Source: Actinomyces sp.
GTDB taxonomy: Bacteria; Actinomycetota; Actinomycetes; Actinomycetales; Actinomycetaceae
NCBI GenBank assembly: GCA_012837655.1
Contig: DUQT01000154.1
Location: 1 to 42,509 of the forward strand
Length of the DNA stretch: 42,509 bases
Direction: 5' to 3'
A program made the translations under genes and the position numbers. The number at the start of each line of letters is the position of its first letter. The first letter of the stretch is position 1. Below, piece by piece: positions 25,228 through 33,853 of the stretch. Under the pieces are notes generated by a model. That model was given only the letters and a program-made list of their open reading frames with translations, was not told the DNA's origin and did no database searches.

Positions 25228-26001
25228 ATGGCCGATTTAAGAGGAATTTTGTTCGACTGTGATGGTGTCCTAGCTGAAACGGAGCGCACCGGCCACAGAG
25301 TCGCCTTCAACAGAGCATTTGAGAAAATTGATCTACCCTTTCAATGGGACCCTGACGAATACGGCGAGTACGTAAAGATAGGCGGGGGAAAGAACAGGGT
25401 TCGAAACTACCTGGAAGAACGAAACTGGGATTTTCCGGGTGTCCCCGAAACTGAAGAAGAACGCAAGGCCTATATTGACGCCCTGCACAGAGAAAAATCG
25501 CAGGCTTTCGTTGAGATCGTTGATGAGGGGCAAGTGCCAGCCCGTGAGGGCGTGAAAAGGTTGATTGAGGAGGCCCTGGAACGAGGTCTCAAAGTCGCCA
25601 TTGTTTCCTCATCTGCAATCATTTCTGTAGAAAAGGTCCTACAACATGTTGTTGGCGAAGAAACCGCGCAGAAGATCAGAGTTTTTGGCGGTGAACATGT
25701 TGCCGAATCGAAGCCAAATCCAGCGCTGTATCTGCACGCATTAGACGAGTTGGGCTTGCAGGCAGAGGATGTGGTTGTAGTCGAGGACACGAGAATCGGT
25801 TGTCTTGCAGGAGTACGTGCCGGTTGCCGAGTATTGGTTACTCCATCCGACTACTCAAAGCAAGAAGATTTTGCTGAGGCCTCGGCTGTAGTTTCATCGC
25901 TTGGAAGTGTCGAAAACCGCGCCACGCTTATCGACGGCCCTGAAGAAGTCCTAGAGGACGGGTGTGTAACCGTGTATACGTTAGCGACCCTACTTAAGTA
26001 G
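25228..26001 (+). CDS. CbbY-like HAD phosphatase
   Basis: A 257-aa HAD hydrolase. The nucleophile and acid-base aspartates are Asp10 and Asp12 (FDCDGVLAETERTGHRVAFNRAF), a helical cap follows, then Ser/Thr motif II (AIVSSSA), Lys in motif III (ESKPNPALYLHALDELG) and the acidic motif IV (VVVVEDTRIGCLAGV). The cap entry matches CbbY and related phosphatases, of which some hydrolyse xylulose-1,5-bisphosphate; the substrate here is not certain. Start chosen at 25228 because GGAAGGGGA lies before it. Eight of 17 arginines use AGA or AGG, unlike neighbouring genes, which suggests recent transfer. It stands alone between two long gaps. Confidence 0.88.
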   Translation: MADLRGILFDCDGVLAETERTGHRVAFNRAFEKIDLPFQWDPDEYGEYVKIGGGKNRVRNYLEERNWDFPGVPETEEERKAYIDALHREKSQAFVEIVDEGQVPAREGVKRLIEEALERGLKVAIVSSSAIISVEKVLQHVVGEETAQKIRVFGGEHVAESKPNPALYLHALDELGLQAEDVVVVEDTRIGCLAGVRAGCRVLVTPSDYSKQEDFAEASAVVSSLGSVENRATLIDGPEEVLEDGCVTVYTLATLLK

Positions 26002-26040
26002 TGTCGGTAAAGCGCTCCTAATGTAAAATCTCTTAGGTGG

Positions 26041-26137
26041 TAGTCCTAAAACTCCTTAGCAATAGCCGGTAAGCCCTATTTAGGCAGTAGCCCGCAAAAC
26101 CTCCATGACTAATAGCCCGCAAAAACGGAGGCGCCAA
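26041..26137 (+). repeat. 25-nt spaced degenerate repeats after the HAD gene
   Basis: TAGCC-type units begin at 26063, 26088 and 26113, exactly 25 nt apart; the last two share a 13-nt word (TAGCCCGCAAAAC) with one extra A in the second. A weaker unit starts at 26041. CCTCC (26100-26104) and GGAGG (26127-26131) in the last two units could pair. They precede the clpB operator by about 65 bp. Confidence 0.55.
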
Positions 26138-26200
26138 AGCTGAAGGCACGTAGTTTACGATATTTAGCCACTTTGTGACGCGCATTGCACCACGAAAAGA

Positions 26201-26223
26201 AGTTGAGTGGAATAGACTCAACT
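26201..26223 (+). promoter_or_regulatory. HAIR operator of clpB
   Basis: AGTTGAGT-N7-ACTCAACT has perfect 8-bp arms, the same half-sites as the dnaK operators. It lies 64 bp upstream of the clpB start. A TTGCAC (26185-26190) with TGGAAT 17 bp on is a possible promoter, which would place the -10 inside the operator. Confidence 0.9.
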
Positions 26224-26286
26224 TTAGAGGCGTTGTACCTAATAGATGAAAATTCTCGCCTTAATGGCACTAAGGAAGGTACTGAA

Positions 26287-28884
26287 GTGGACAACAAATT
26301 CACTACGAAAGCCCAGGAAGCGATTGGTGCTGCGCTGCAGAACGCTTCCGCAGTGGGCAACCCTTCAGTTGAACCGATGCACTTGCTTCACGCGCTGCTC
26401 GATCAACCTGAAGGCATCGCAATTTCTTTGCTCGAAGCGGCCGGCGCGTCCCGCAAGAACGTCGGGGCCCGTGCCCGCGTCGAGCTAACGAAGCTACCCG
26501 CAACGCAGGGAGCTTCCGTGTCTCAGCCCGCAACTTCGCGTGCGCTGATGAACATTCTGACTCAGGCTGAGCAGGATGCGCGCGCAAGGGGTGATGAGTA
26601 CACATCGACCGAACATTTACTAATTGCAATCGCGAAATCTAATACGGACGCGGGACGCATCTTGGCCGAAAACGGCGCAACTGCCGAAACCCTTGAAGCC
26701 GTATTACCGAACCTAAGGAAGGAACCCATCACTACTCCAGATCCCGAAGGCTCGTTCGAAGCCCTCAAGAAGTATGGCCGCGACCTGACCGAAGTCGCGC
26801 GGGAAGGCAAACTGGACCCCGTCATTGGGCGTGACTCTGAAATCCGTCGAGTCGTGCAGGTCCTGTCACGCCGAACCAAGAACAACCCGGTTCTAATCGG
26901 TGAACCCGGTGTCGGTAAGACCGCAGTCGTCGAGGGGCTCGCCCAGCGAATCGTCGCTGGCGACGTGCCCGAGTCGCTCAAGAACAAGCGCCTCATCGCA
27001 CTCGACCTGTCCGCAATGGTGGCAGGCGCGAAATACCGTGGCGAGTTTGAGGAGCGCCTCAAGGCAGTCCTGAACGAAATCACGGCCTCGAACGGCGAAA
27101 TTATCACCTTCATCGACGAGCTACACACGGTCGTTGGCGCCGGTGGTGGTTCCGAGGGCGCAATGGACGCTGGCAACATGCTAAAGCCCATGCTTGCGCG
27201 TGGTGAACTTAGGATGGTCGGTGCTACCACGCTGGATGAATACCGCGAAAACATTGAAAAAGATCCGGCTTTGGAGCGTCGTTTCCAGCAGGTCTACGTT
27301 GGTGAACCCTCCGTTGAGGACACCGTCGCGATTCTGCGTGGTATCGCCCCGAAGTACGAAGCTCACCACAAGGTGACGATTTCTGACGGCGCGATCCTGG
27401 CAGCCGCTGAGTTGTCGAACCGCTACATTACGGGTCGTCAACTGCCGGATAAGGCTATCGACCTAGTCGATGAGGCTGCGTCCAGGCTTCGTATGGAACT
27501 GGATTCTTCGCCGGTTGAAATCGACGTGTTGCGTCGCCAGGTGGACCGCCTTCGCATGGAGGAGTCCTACCTGACCGAATCTGACCCGCAGGGCACTGAT
27601 GAGGAAACCGCCGCTCAGCTTGAAAAGGTTCGCGCTGAACTTGCTGACAAGCAGGAGGAACTTGACGGTCTGACCGCCCGATGGGAATCGGAGAAGGCTG
27701 GCCGCAACAAGGTCGGCGACCTGCGCGTGCAACTTGACGAGCTTCGCACCCAGCTTGAACTCGCCATGCGTGAGGGACGTTGGGAAGAAGCTGGCCGTTT
27801 ACAAAATGGCGACATTCCACGCGTCGAGGCCGAGATCGCGCAAGCCGAAACTGATGAGGACGCCGGTGATGGTGACCAGGCTCCGATGATTGCGGAGAAG
27901 GTCGGGCCGAAGGAAATCGCTGAGGTTGTCGAAGCTTGGACGGGTATCCCCACGGGCCGCCTGCTTCAAGGTGAGATGGAGAAACTTCTGAACATGGAGG
28001 ACGAGATCGGCAAACGCCTCATTGGTCAGAAGGAAGCTGTTAAGGCTGTGGCTGACGCGGTAAGGCGCTCGCGGGCTGGAGTTTCTGACCCGGATAGGCC
28101 GACGGGTTCGTTCCTGTTCCTTGGCCCAACTGGTGTTGGTAAAACGGAGCTTGCGAAGGCGTTGGCGGACTTCCTCTTCGACGATGAGCACGCAATCGTG
28201 CGTATCGACATGTCGGAGTATTCAGAGAAGCACTCGGTGTCTCGACTGGTTGGTGCTCCTCCGGGATACGTCGGCTATGACGAGGGTGGTCAGCTAACCG
28301 AGGCCGTTCGTCGCCGCCCGTACTCAGTAGTTTTGCTGGACGAGGTCGAGAAGGCTCACCCCGAGATCTTCAACATCTTGCTCCAGGTGCTAGATGATGG
28401 ACGCCTAACAGATGGTCAGGGTCGAACCGTTGACTTCCGCAACACGATCCTGGTGTTGACCTCGAACTTGGGGTCGCACTTCCTGGTGGATCAGTCCCTG
28501 TCGGAAGAGCAGCAGCGTGACGCCGTAATGGCAACTGTTCATGCCGCGTTCAAGCCGGAGTTCTTGAACCGTCTGGATGAGATCTTGATCTTCAAGGCTC
28601 TCACCCGCGACGAGTTGGCCAAGATCGTCGACATTCAGGTGGCTGCGATGGCGAAACGTCTGGGAGGACGCCGCATCGCCCTCGACGTCACTGATGAGGC
28701 ACGGGGCTGGCTGGCTGAACACGGTTACGATCCGGCGTTTGGTGCTCGACCGTTGCGTCGACTGGTGCAACGCGAGATCGGAGACCGGTTGGCTCGCATG
28801 ATCCTAAGCGGTGAAGTCGAGGACGGCGGCCACGTCACGGTCGACGTATCCGATGGCGAACTGCTACTGAAAGCTGACGCCTAA
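26287..28884 (+). CDS. clpB: Disaggregase ClpB (Hsp100)
   Basis: An 865-aa AAA+ chaperone with the full ClpB plan: N-domain (1-145), first ATPase (Walker A GEPGVGKT at about 205-212), coiled-coil middle domain (about 400-520), second ATPase (GPTGVGKT at about 613-620) and the C-terminal small domain. It threads aggregated protein through its hexamer and hands it to DnaK, DnaJ and GrpE. GTG at 26287 is the start because AAGGAAGG lies 7 nt before it; in-frame codons further upstream run through the operator and are rejected. The HAIR operator indicates control by HspR, shared with the dnaK operon. Confidence 0.97.
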   Translation: MDNKFTTKAQEAIGAALQNASAVGNPSVEPMHLLHALLDQPEGIAISLLEAAGASRKNVGARARVELTKLPATQGASVSQPATSRALMNILTQAEQDARARGDEYTSTEHLLIAIAKSNTDAGRILAENGATAETLEAVLPNLRKEPITTPDPEGSFEALKKYGRDLTEVAREGKLDPVIGRDSEIRRVVQVLSRRTKNNPVLIGEPGVGKTAVVEGLAQRIVAGDVPESLKNKRLIALDLSAMVAGAKYRGEFEERLKAVLNEITASNGEIITFIDELHTVVGAGGGSEGAMDAGNMLKPMLARGELRMVGATTLDEYRENIEKDPALERRFQQVYVGEPSVEDTVAILRGIAPKYEAHHKVTISDGAILAAAELSNRYITGRQLPDKAIDLVDEAASRLRMELDSSPVEIDVLRRQVDRLRMEESYLTESDPQGTDEETAAQLEKVRAELADKQEELDGLTARWESEKAGRNKVGDLRVQLDELRTQLELAMREGRWEEAGRLQNGDIPRVEAEIAQAETDEDAGDGDQAPMIAEKVGPKEIAEVVEAWTGIPTGRLLQGEMEKLLNMEDEIGKRLIGQKEAVKAVADAVRRSRAGVSDPDRPTGSFLFLGPTGVGKTELAKALADFLFDDEHAIVRIDMSEYSEKHSVSRLVGAPPGYVGYDEGGQLTEAVRRRPYSVVLLDEVEKAHPEIFNILLQVLDDGRLTDGQGRTVDFRNTILVLTSNLGSHFLVDQSLSEEQQRDAVMATVHAAFKPEFLNRLDEILIFKALTRDELAKIVDIQVAAMAKRLGGRRIALDVTDEARGWLAEHGYDPAFGARPLRRLVQREIGDRLARMILSGEVEDGGHVTVDVSDGELLLKADA

Positions 28885-28977
28885 TCGGACCGTGAGGCGA
28901 TGGCCTAAGCCGTGAGTCAGGCCGTTGAGGGCCTTGAACGCGGGCGATTTAGACCGCGACAGTTTAGGCCGCTGATG
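28882..28977 (+). repeat. Short degenerate repeats after clpB
   Basis: A CCGTGAG-type word recurs at 28888-28898, 28908-28918 and, diverged, at 28920-28930, and two adjacent 15-nt units (28948-28962, 28963-28977) share 10 of 15 bases. They fill the space between the clpB stop and its terminator. Confidence 0.4.
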
Positions 28978-29001
28978 GTCTCGATCTTCGCGGATCTAAA
29001 C

Positions 29002-29039
29002 ACAGAGGGGCTAGGTGGGAAACCACCTAGCCCCTCTGT
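29002..29039 (+). terminator. clpB terminator hairpin
   Basis: A perfect 17-bp stem closes on a GAAA tetraloop between clpB and the convergent hydrolase gene. Very stable, but with no T-tract. Confidence 0.8.
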
Positions 29040-29095
29040 CTTGCTTAAGACTTGTTCGTGGACACCGTCCCGAAATTGGGACCGCGCAGTCGTGT

Positions 29096-29911
29096 TTAGT
29101 AGACCTCGTAGAAGTAGTCGCCCAGGCGCTGCCAGTTTTTTCGGTGCCAGGCGCCGAAGGGTTCTTCGCCCAGGAAGGCCATTGCGCGGTTATTGTCGGG
29201 GTCGATCCACAGGAACGAGCCGGATTGGCCGAAGTGTCCGAAGGAATTCTTGGACGCGTTGCGGGGGAACCAGGTGCGAACTTTAGCGCCCTTGATTTCA
29301 AGGCCCAAACCCCACGTGTTGTCTGAGTAGGAGCCGTATCCGGGAGTCAGTCCTTTGAGTCCCGGATACACGACGTGGCGGGCCTCGTCAGCCAGTTCGG
29401 CTGAAATGAGCTCCGGCTCCATTAACTCGTAGGCTAGAGCAACCAGGTCTCGGATCGACCCTACGCCCGCGTGAGCGGCGGACCCGTTAATCATGGTCTC
29501 CACGAGCCCAAGTGGTTCCAGCACGGTCGCTTCAACCCAGGCGGGGAAGTCAAACCCGGTGGCCTCCTCGATAGCCCAGGAGGCCTCCTCAATACCGCGG
29601 TTTGAGTAGATCCGCTTTTCCTCTACCCCTGCTTCAAGCACGGGCCCGTTGAAAGCCAGTCCTGATGCGTGCGCCAGCAGGTGCCGTAGCGTTACGACGC
29701 GTTGGCCGTTCGCAATCTCGACCTCGTCATCAAGGCCAATGAACGCCCGATCAACCGCGACGAGGATCGCCCACACGGAAAACATTTTCGTCACGGACAT
29801 GTACGGGTACACGAGCGCGGAGTCGCCAAACTCCAGCGTTCGCCCCGGCTCGATCACAGCGAAAGAGTGCGCGAACGGCGGCGTGATTGCCTCCGGCAAA
29901 AAGTCAGGCAC
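29096..29911 (-). CDS. Beta-lactamase-fold serine hydrolase
   Basis: A 271-aa protein of the class C beta-lactamase / penicillin-binding protein-like group. The nucleophile motif Ser-Val-Thr-Lys is at residues 39-42 and the Tyr-Ser-Asn motif at 102-104; HFGQSGSF near the C-terminus replaces the third (KTG-like) box. No signal peptide is seen, so it is probably a cytoplasmic esterase or peptidase and not a resistance enzyme. GTG start with AAGGAGA before it. It begins 8 bp after the exonuclease III gene and is probably co-transcribed. Confidence 0.88.
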   Translation of the reverse strand: MPDFLPEAITPPFAHSFAVIEPGRTLEFGDSALVYPYMSVTKMFSVWAILVAVDRAFIGLDDEVEIANGQRVVTLRHLLAHASGLAFNGPVLEAGVEEKRIYSNRGIEEASWAIEEATGFDFPAWVEATVLEPLGLVETMINGSAAHAGVGSIRDLVALAYELMEPELISAELADEARHVVYPGLKGLTPGYGSYSDNTWGLGLEIKGAKVRTWFPRNASKNSFGHFGQSGSFLWIDPDNNRAMAFLGEEPFGAWHRKNWQRLGDYFYEVY

Positions 29912-29919
29912 GGGTCTCC

Positions 29920-30690
29920 TTAGTCAAAATCAATGATTACGGGCACGTGGTCGGACGCGCCCTTCCCCTTGCGTTCGTCGCGGTCAATCTGCGCGGCTGT
30001 GACCGCCTTCGCGAGCGCGGGGGATGCGTAAATGAAGTCGATTCGCATGCCTTCGTTCTTGGGGAACCGCAGTTTCTGGTAGTCCCAGTACGTGTAGTTC
30101 GTGACGCGGTCGCGGGTTACTTCTTCCATGCCGATTTTGGCGAACTTTTCAAACGCGTTGCGCTCTGGCTGTGAAACGTGCGTGTGGCCTTCAAATACGG
30201 AAATGTCCCACACGTCCTCGTCCAGGGGCGCCACGTTAAAGTCGCCAACCACCGCGAGTTTCAGGGTGTCGTCCGCCATTTCCAGCTGTGCCTGGTTCGC
30301 CATTTCGTCTAGAAACTTAAGTTTGTATTCGTAGTGGGGATCGTCGAGGGCGCGGCCGTGCGGAACGTATAGGCTCCAAACTCGCAGTCCACCGCAGGTT
30401 GCGCCGATTGCGCGCGCTTCCTGTTTGTCGCGAAATTCCGGCTGGTTCGGGAAGCTCGTGGACACATCTTCGATGCCGACTCGTGATGCGATTGCGACGC
30501 CGTTCCACTGGTTGAAGCCAACCATTTCGACCTCGTAGCCGGCCTCTTTAAAAGGTTCGAAGGGGAACTGGTCGGGTTTGCACTTTAGTTCCTGCATCGC
30601 CAGGACGTCCGTGTCGGACCGTTCCAGAAATTCAATGACGCGGTCAACGCGCGCGCGAATCGAGTTCACATTCCAGGTCGCAAGTCTCAT
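29920..30690 (-). CDS. xthA: Exodeoxyribonuclease III
   Basis: A 256-aa endonuclease/exonuclease/phosphatase-fold enzyme that cuts at abasic sites and degrades one strand 3' to 5' in base-excision repair. Family landmarks are the N-terminal MRLATWNVNSIRAR, LAMQELKC with the metal-binding Glu, the Tyr-Val-Pro-His-Gly segment, VGDFNVAP and the C-terminal GASDHVPVIIDFD with the catalytic Asp-His. The ATG at 30690 fits the family start; TAGGGT lies exactly 7 nt upstream, suggesting a leaderless mRNA. It heads a two-gene unit with the serine hydrolase. Confidence 0.95.
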   Translation of the reverse strand: MRLATWNVNSIRARVDRVIEFLERSDTDVLAMQELKCKPDQFPFEPFKEAGYEVEMVGFNQWNGVAIASRVGIEDVSTSFPNQPEFRDKQEARAIGATCGGLRVWSLYVPHGRALDDPHYEYKLKFLDEMANQAQLEMADDTLKLAVVGDFNVAPLDEDVWDISVFEGHTHVSQPERNAFEKFAKIGMEEVTRDRVTNYTYWDYQKLRFPKNEGMRIDFIYASPALAKAVTAAQIDRDERKGKGASDHVPVIIDFD

Positions 30691-30778
30691 GCATCTAACC
30701 CTACCGTTTTGGCGCAGTGGCGGCATTTGGTCGCCTTTGGGTGGAATCTTCGAGGGCGTGGCTACTACGCTGTTGGGT

Positions 30779-31540
30779 GTGGGTACTGCATTGATTACCG
30801 GAGCTTCATCCGGACTTGGAGAAGAATACTGCTGGCAACTAGCTTCCGCTCGTCACAATGTTGTGTTGGTCGCGCGCAGTGAGGGAAAGCTGAAGAACCT
30901 CGCGCACCGTATTGAGCAAAGCATGGGTGTTCGCGCGGAAGTTATCGTCGCGGACCTTGCCACCCAGGAGGGGCGCGACAGGGTCATCGCGCGCCTGAAG
31001 CAGGATGAGCACCCGATCGGCCTCCTGATAAACAACGCTGGATTTGGCCAGGGGATTCCGTTTAGGGAAAACAGTATTGAAAACGAACTTGAAGGCCTAA
31101 ACGTAATGGTTCGCGCCGTCATGGAACTGACGCACGCCGCTGTGCGCGTCATGTTTGATCGTGGCCAGGGCGCGGTTCTTAACGTGTCTTCCGTCGCGTC
31201 CGATACGGGGATGGGCACGTATTCGGCCCACAAGGCGTGGGTGAAAGCGTTTTCCGAGGGCGTTGCTGAGGAACTGAAGGGAACAGGAATCACCGTCACC
31301 GCGGTCATGCCGGGCATGGTTCAGACTGGGTTCCACGAAAAGACCGGCATAGGTCCTCGCGATGTTCCGAGCATCTCCTGGGTGACGCCGGAAACGGTGG
31401 TGTCGGAATCGCTCGCGGCAGTGCGTCGCGGGCAGGTGCTGGTGACGCCGTCGATTCGTTACAAGGTCACGTCGTTTGCGACGAAGCACGCGCCGCGTTG
31501 GATGGTTCGCGCGGTGACGTCGCGTATTCCTCATATGTGA
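30779..31540 (+). CDS. Short-chain dehydrogenase/reductase
   Basis: A 253-aa classical SDR. The cofactor loop TGASSGLG stands at the N-terminus, NNAG (LLINNAGFGQG) follows, the catalytic Ser is in NVSSVAS and the Tyr-x-x-x-Lys is YSAHK. It matches the oxidoreductase group that includes fatty-acyl or ketone reductases of unknown substrate. GTG at 30779 is preferred because TACGCT lies 7 nt before it; GTG at 30758 is the alternative. Divergent from xthA by 88 bp and followed after 7 bp by the sensor kinase, so the three genes may share a transcript. Confidence 0.88.
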   Translation: MGTALITGASSGLGEEYCWQLASARHNVVLVARSEGKLKNLAHRIEQSMGVRAEVIVADLATQEGRDRVIARLKQDEHPIGLLINNAGFGQGIPFRENSIENELEGLNVMVRAVMELTHAAVRVMFDRGQGAVLNVSSVASDTGMGTYSAHKAWVKAFSEGVAEELKGTGITVTAVMPGMVQTGFHEKTGIGPRDVPSISWVTPETVVSESLAAVRRGQVLVTPSIRYKVTSFATKHAPRWMVRAVTSRIPHM

Positions 31541-31547
31541 GGTCGAG

Positions 31548-32720
31548 TTGAGATCTCGCGGACTTGCGGTTGCGGCCTCCGTCCTGCTGGTAGCAACGAC
31601 GGTGGTGGCGGTTGCCGGTGCAATTAGTGCCGGCAGGCCGGTTATGGGCGTGCTTTTGGGCGCTAGTTTTCTTGGAATCTATGCGGTCGGAATGGTTCGT
31701 GCGGTCCGCGCTCACGCTGATTTTGAGGCGATCGCGCCAGGTTCAAGGCACGGACGCAACACGATCGCGTGGGTGCTTGCCCTAACGGTTATTTGGATTG
31801 GTCTGCTTGCCGTTTCTGAAACCGCACTGTGGTTGGCGTTCCCGCTAATCATGCTGCAGGTCGGAGTTCTTGGAGTCCTGTGGGGATCAATCGCAACAGT
31901 GCTGACCGGCCTGGTCACAGTGGGAATCTCGGTCGCGCGCATCCCGGCGGACCAGCCTATTGGTGGCGCAATTTTGGGTCCGTTACTTGGGTCGAGCATC
32001 GCCCTCGTAATCACATGGGCGGGCATGGCTGTCATTACGGAATCGGCTTCGTTAAAACACGCAAACGATGAGCTACGCGCCGCCCGCGACGCGCTGGCCC
32101 GCGCGGAAAAGGAACAGATTCTGGCTCGCGAACGCAGCCGCATGGCCGGCGAAATTCACGACACGGTTTCGCAGGACCTGTCCGGAATCGCGATGCTTTT
32201 GCGCGTGGCGGAGCAAAGCGACGACCTCGAACTGTTCCGTCAACTTTTGGCGCAGTCGCTTGTCGCAACGCAGGACGCGCTGGTGGATGCGCGCCGGGTA
32301 ACCAAGGCGCTCGCGCCGCGTGAACTCACCCAAAAGCGCCTGACCGCCGCGCTTGCCGGCCTCGCGAAAGAGCCGGTTCTTGCCGACCTCGACATCGACG
32401 TTATCGAAGAAGGCGAAGGGCCCGAACTAAGCCTGGGCGAGGAAGCCGCCCTGCTGCGCGTCGCCAAATCCGCCCTCGTAAACGTGAAAGAACATTCCGG
32501 CGTAAAACACGCGACCGTCTACCTTTTTAGGGACGAGGGCGGTGCAACGCTCGAGGTTCGCGATGAGGGCCGCGGGATCAAGGACGCCCCTGTCCCGGAA
32601 GGGCGGGGTTTCGGTATTCCTTCGATGCGGGCGCGACTCGCTGAGGTCGGCGGAAGCCTCGAGATTGAAAGCAGTGACGCTGGGACCACCGTTCGCGCGA
32701 AGACTGGTGGGACGGCGTGA
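31548..32720 (+). CDS. NarL-type sensor histidine kinase
   Basis: A 390-aa sensor. The first 165 residues hold about five membrane segments with no large outside domain, so it probably senses something within or at the membrane. The phospho-acceptor is His204 (GEIHDTVSQDLSGI, HisKA_3 type) and the ATPase has the N-box (SALVNVKEHS) and G-box (DEGRGIKD...GRGFGIPSMRARLAEVGG). The start is TTG with GAGG before it. Its stop overlaps the regulator start by 4 bases (GTGA). It lies 7 bp after the SDR. Confidence 0.92.
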   Translation: MRSRGLAVAASVLLVATTVVAVAGAISAGRPVMGVLLGASFLGIYAVGMVRAVRAHADFEAIAPGSRHGRNTIAWVLALTVIWIGLLAVSETALWLAFPLIMLQVGVLGVLWGSIATVLTGLVTVGISVARIPADQPIGGAILGPLLGSSIALVITWAGMAVITESASLKHANDELRAARDALARAEKEQILARERSRMAGEIHDTVSQDLSGIAMLLRVAEQSDDLELFRQLLAQSLVATQDALVDARRVTKALAPRELTQKRLTAALAGLAKEPVLADLDIDVIEEGEGPELSLGEEAALLRVAKSALVNVKEHSGVKHATVYLFRDEGGATLEVRDEGRGIKDAPVPEGRGFGIPSMRARLAEVGGSLEIESSDAGTTVRAKTGGTA

Positions 32721-33331
32721 AAATAATAATCGTCGACGACCACGCCGTGGTGCGCATGGGCTTGCGTGCAGTCTTGGAAAGCGTGGCGGGCGCCAGCGTT
32801 GTAGCTGATTTTGCGCGCGCAGAGGATGCGATCAACTGGCTGCGTGCGCACAGCGTGGACCTCGTGGTTATGGACCTGCGATTCCGGCAGGACGAAAACG
32901 CGATGGATGGGATCACGGCGGTGCGCAAGATTCGCGAAATGGATGGTCCGCCGGTACTCGTGGTTACGACCTACGGGTCGGAACCGGAAATCCTCGGTGC
33001 ACTGGCCGCTGGTGCTGCGGGGTATGTGCTGAAGGACGCGGATACTGCGGAATTGCAGCGCGCGGTGGTTGCTGCCGCCAGTGGGGAGCAGTTCCTGGGT
33101 ACCGGTGTCGAAGCGCAAATCCACCAGGGCGGCGTTGAGTTGACGAACCGGGAAATGGACGTGCTGCGCCTGGTCGCGCAGGGCAAGACGAACGCGGGGG
33201 TCGCCGAAGCGCTGTTTTTGTCAGCGGCAACGGTGAAAACGCACCTGAATAGGATCTTTGACAAACTGGGGGTCAACTCGCGCACAGCGGCCGTGGCAAC
33301 AGCCCGGTCGCTGGGGCTGCTAGAGGAATAA
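32717..33331 (+). CDS. NarL/LuxR-family response regulator
   Basis: A 204-aa regulator. The receiver has the acidic pair in IIVDDHAVVRMG, the phosphorylated Asp53 (LVVMDLRF) and Lys106 (GYVLKDA); the C-terminal LuxR helix-turn-helix spans about 140-200 (LTNREMDVLRLVAQGKTNAGVAEALFLSAATVKTH). It is the partner of the overlapping kinase. The next genes, a DUF2871 protein and a drug exporter, are likely targets or members of the same regulon. A GTG start lies inside the overlap. Confidence 0.95.
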   Translation: MKIIIVDDHAVVRMGLRAVLESVAGASVVADFARAEDAINWLRAHSVDLVVMDLRFRQDENAMDGITAVRKIREMDGPPVLVVTTYGSEPEILGALAAGAAGYVLKDADTAELQRAVVAAASGEQFLGTGVEAQIHQGGVELTNREMDVLRLVAQGKTNAGVAEALFLSAATVKTHLNRIFDKLGVNSRTAAVATARSLGLLEE

Positions 33332-33406
33332 TTCATCCTTTCGGTGGATGTGGCAGCGCCGGTTTTCTTCGACTATGGAATTAAGATTTCTTAGCTCGGA
33401 GGAAAA

Positions 33407-33853
33407 GTGAAAGACGTAGCAAAGCTTGCTTTTGGGGCAAGCTCTATTTATTTGGCGTTGGGGCTGCTCGGCGGTTTCTTCTACCGCGAACTCACCCGCA
33501 ACACGGAGTTCGCGGGGCAGGGAATGTCGCAGCTGTCGCTCGTGCACACGCACCTGTTGACGCTCGGTTTCCTGGTGATGCTGCTGGTCGTCGTGTTAGA
33601 AAAATCGGTTGGCCTGTCCGGGTCCCTGTTCAAGTGGTTTTTCGGAACCTATAACACTGGCGTGGTTGTGACTGGTGCGATGTTTGTTGTTAATGGCATG
33701 AGGACGGTCAGCGGTGCCGGTAGTTCCGCAGCGGTGTCTGGAATCGCTGGAATCGGCCACATTTTGCTAACCATTGGCCTGGTGATCCTGATGGTGATCG
33801 TCGGCAAGAATCTCGGCTCTAAGCCAGCAGGGCAGGCCGAAGTTGAAGACTGA
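33407..33853 (+). CDS. DUF2871 family membrane protein
   Basis: A 148-aa protein with four membrane segments. The His-Thr-His of LVHTHLLTLGF and a second histidine (GIGHILLT) sit at membrane level, and conserved histidines of this kind could bind haem or metal, though nothing in the sequence proves it. Function is unknown. GTG start with CGGAGGA upstream. Its last codons overlap the start of the exporter gene by 11 bases, so the two are made together. Confidence 0.87.
   Translation: MKDVAKLAFGASSIYLALGLLGGFFYRELTRNTEFAGQGMSQLSLVHTHLLTLGFLVMLLVVVLEKSVGLSGSLFKWFFGTYNTGVVVTGAMFVVNGMRTVSGAGSSAAVSGIAGIGHILLTIGLVILMVIVGKNLGSKPAGQAEVED

Noticed and set aside
26185..26286. Upstream start for clpB
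   Set aside because: It would translate the HAIR operator region; AAGGAAGG before the GTG at 26287 and the family N-terminus fit better.
29096..29911. Beta-lactam resistance gene
   Set aside because: No signal peptide is seen and the third active-site box is not the lactamase KTG; a generic serine hydrolase is safer.
30578..30778. N-terminal extension of the SDR into the xthA gene
   Set aside because: The extra residues lie antisense to xthA, have no family similarity, and the cofactor motif begins normally at the later GTG.
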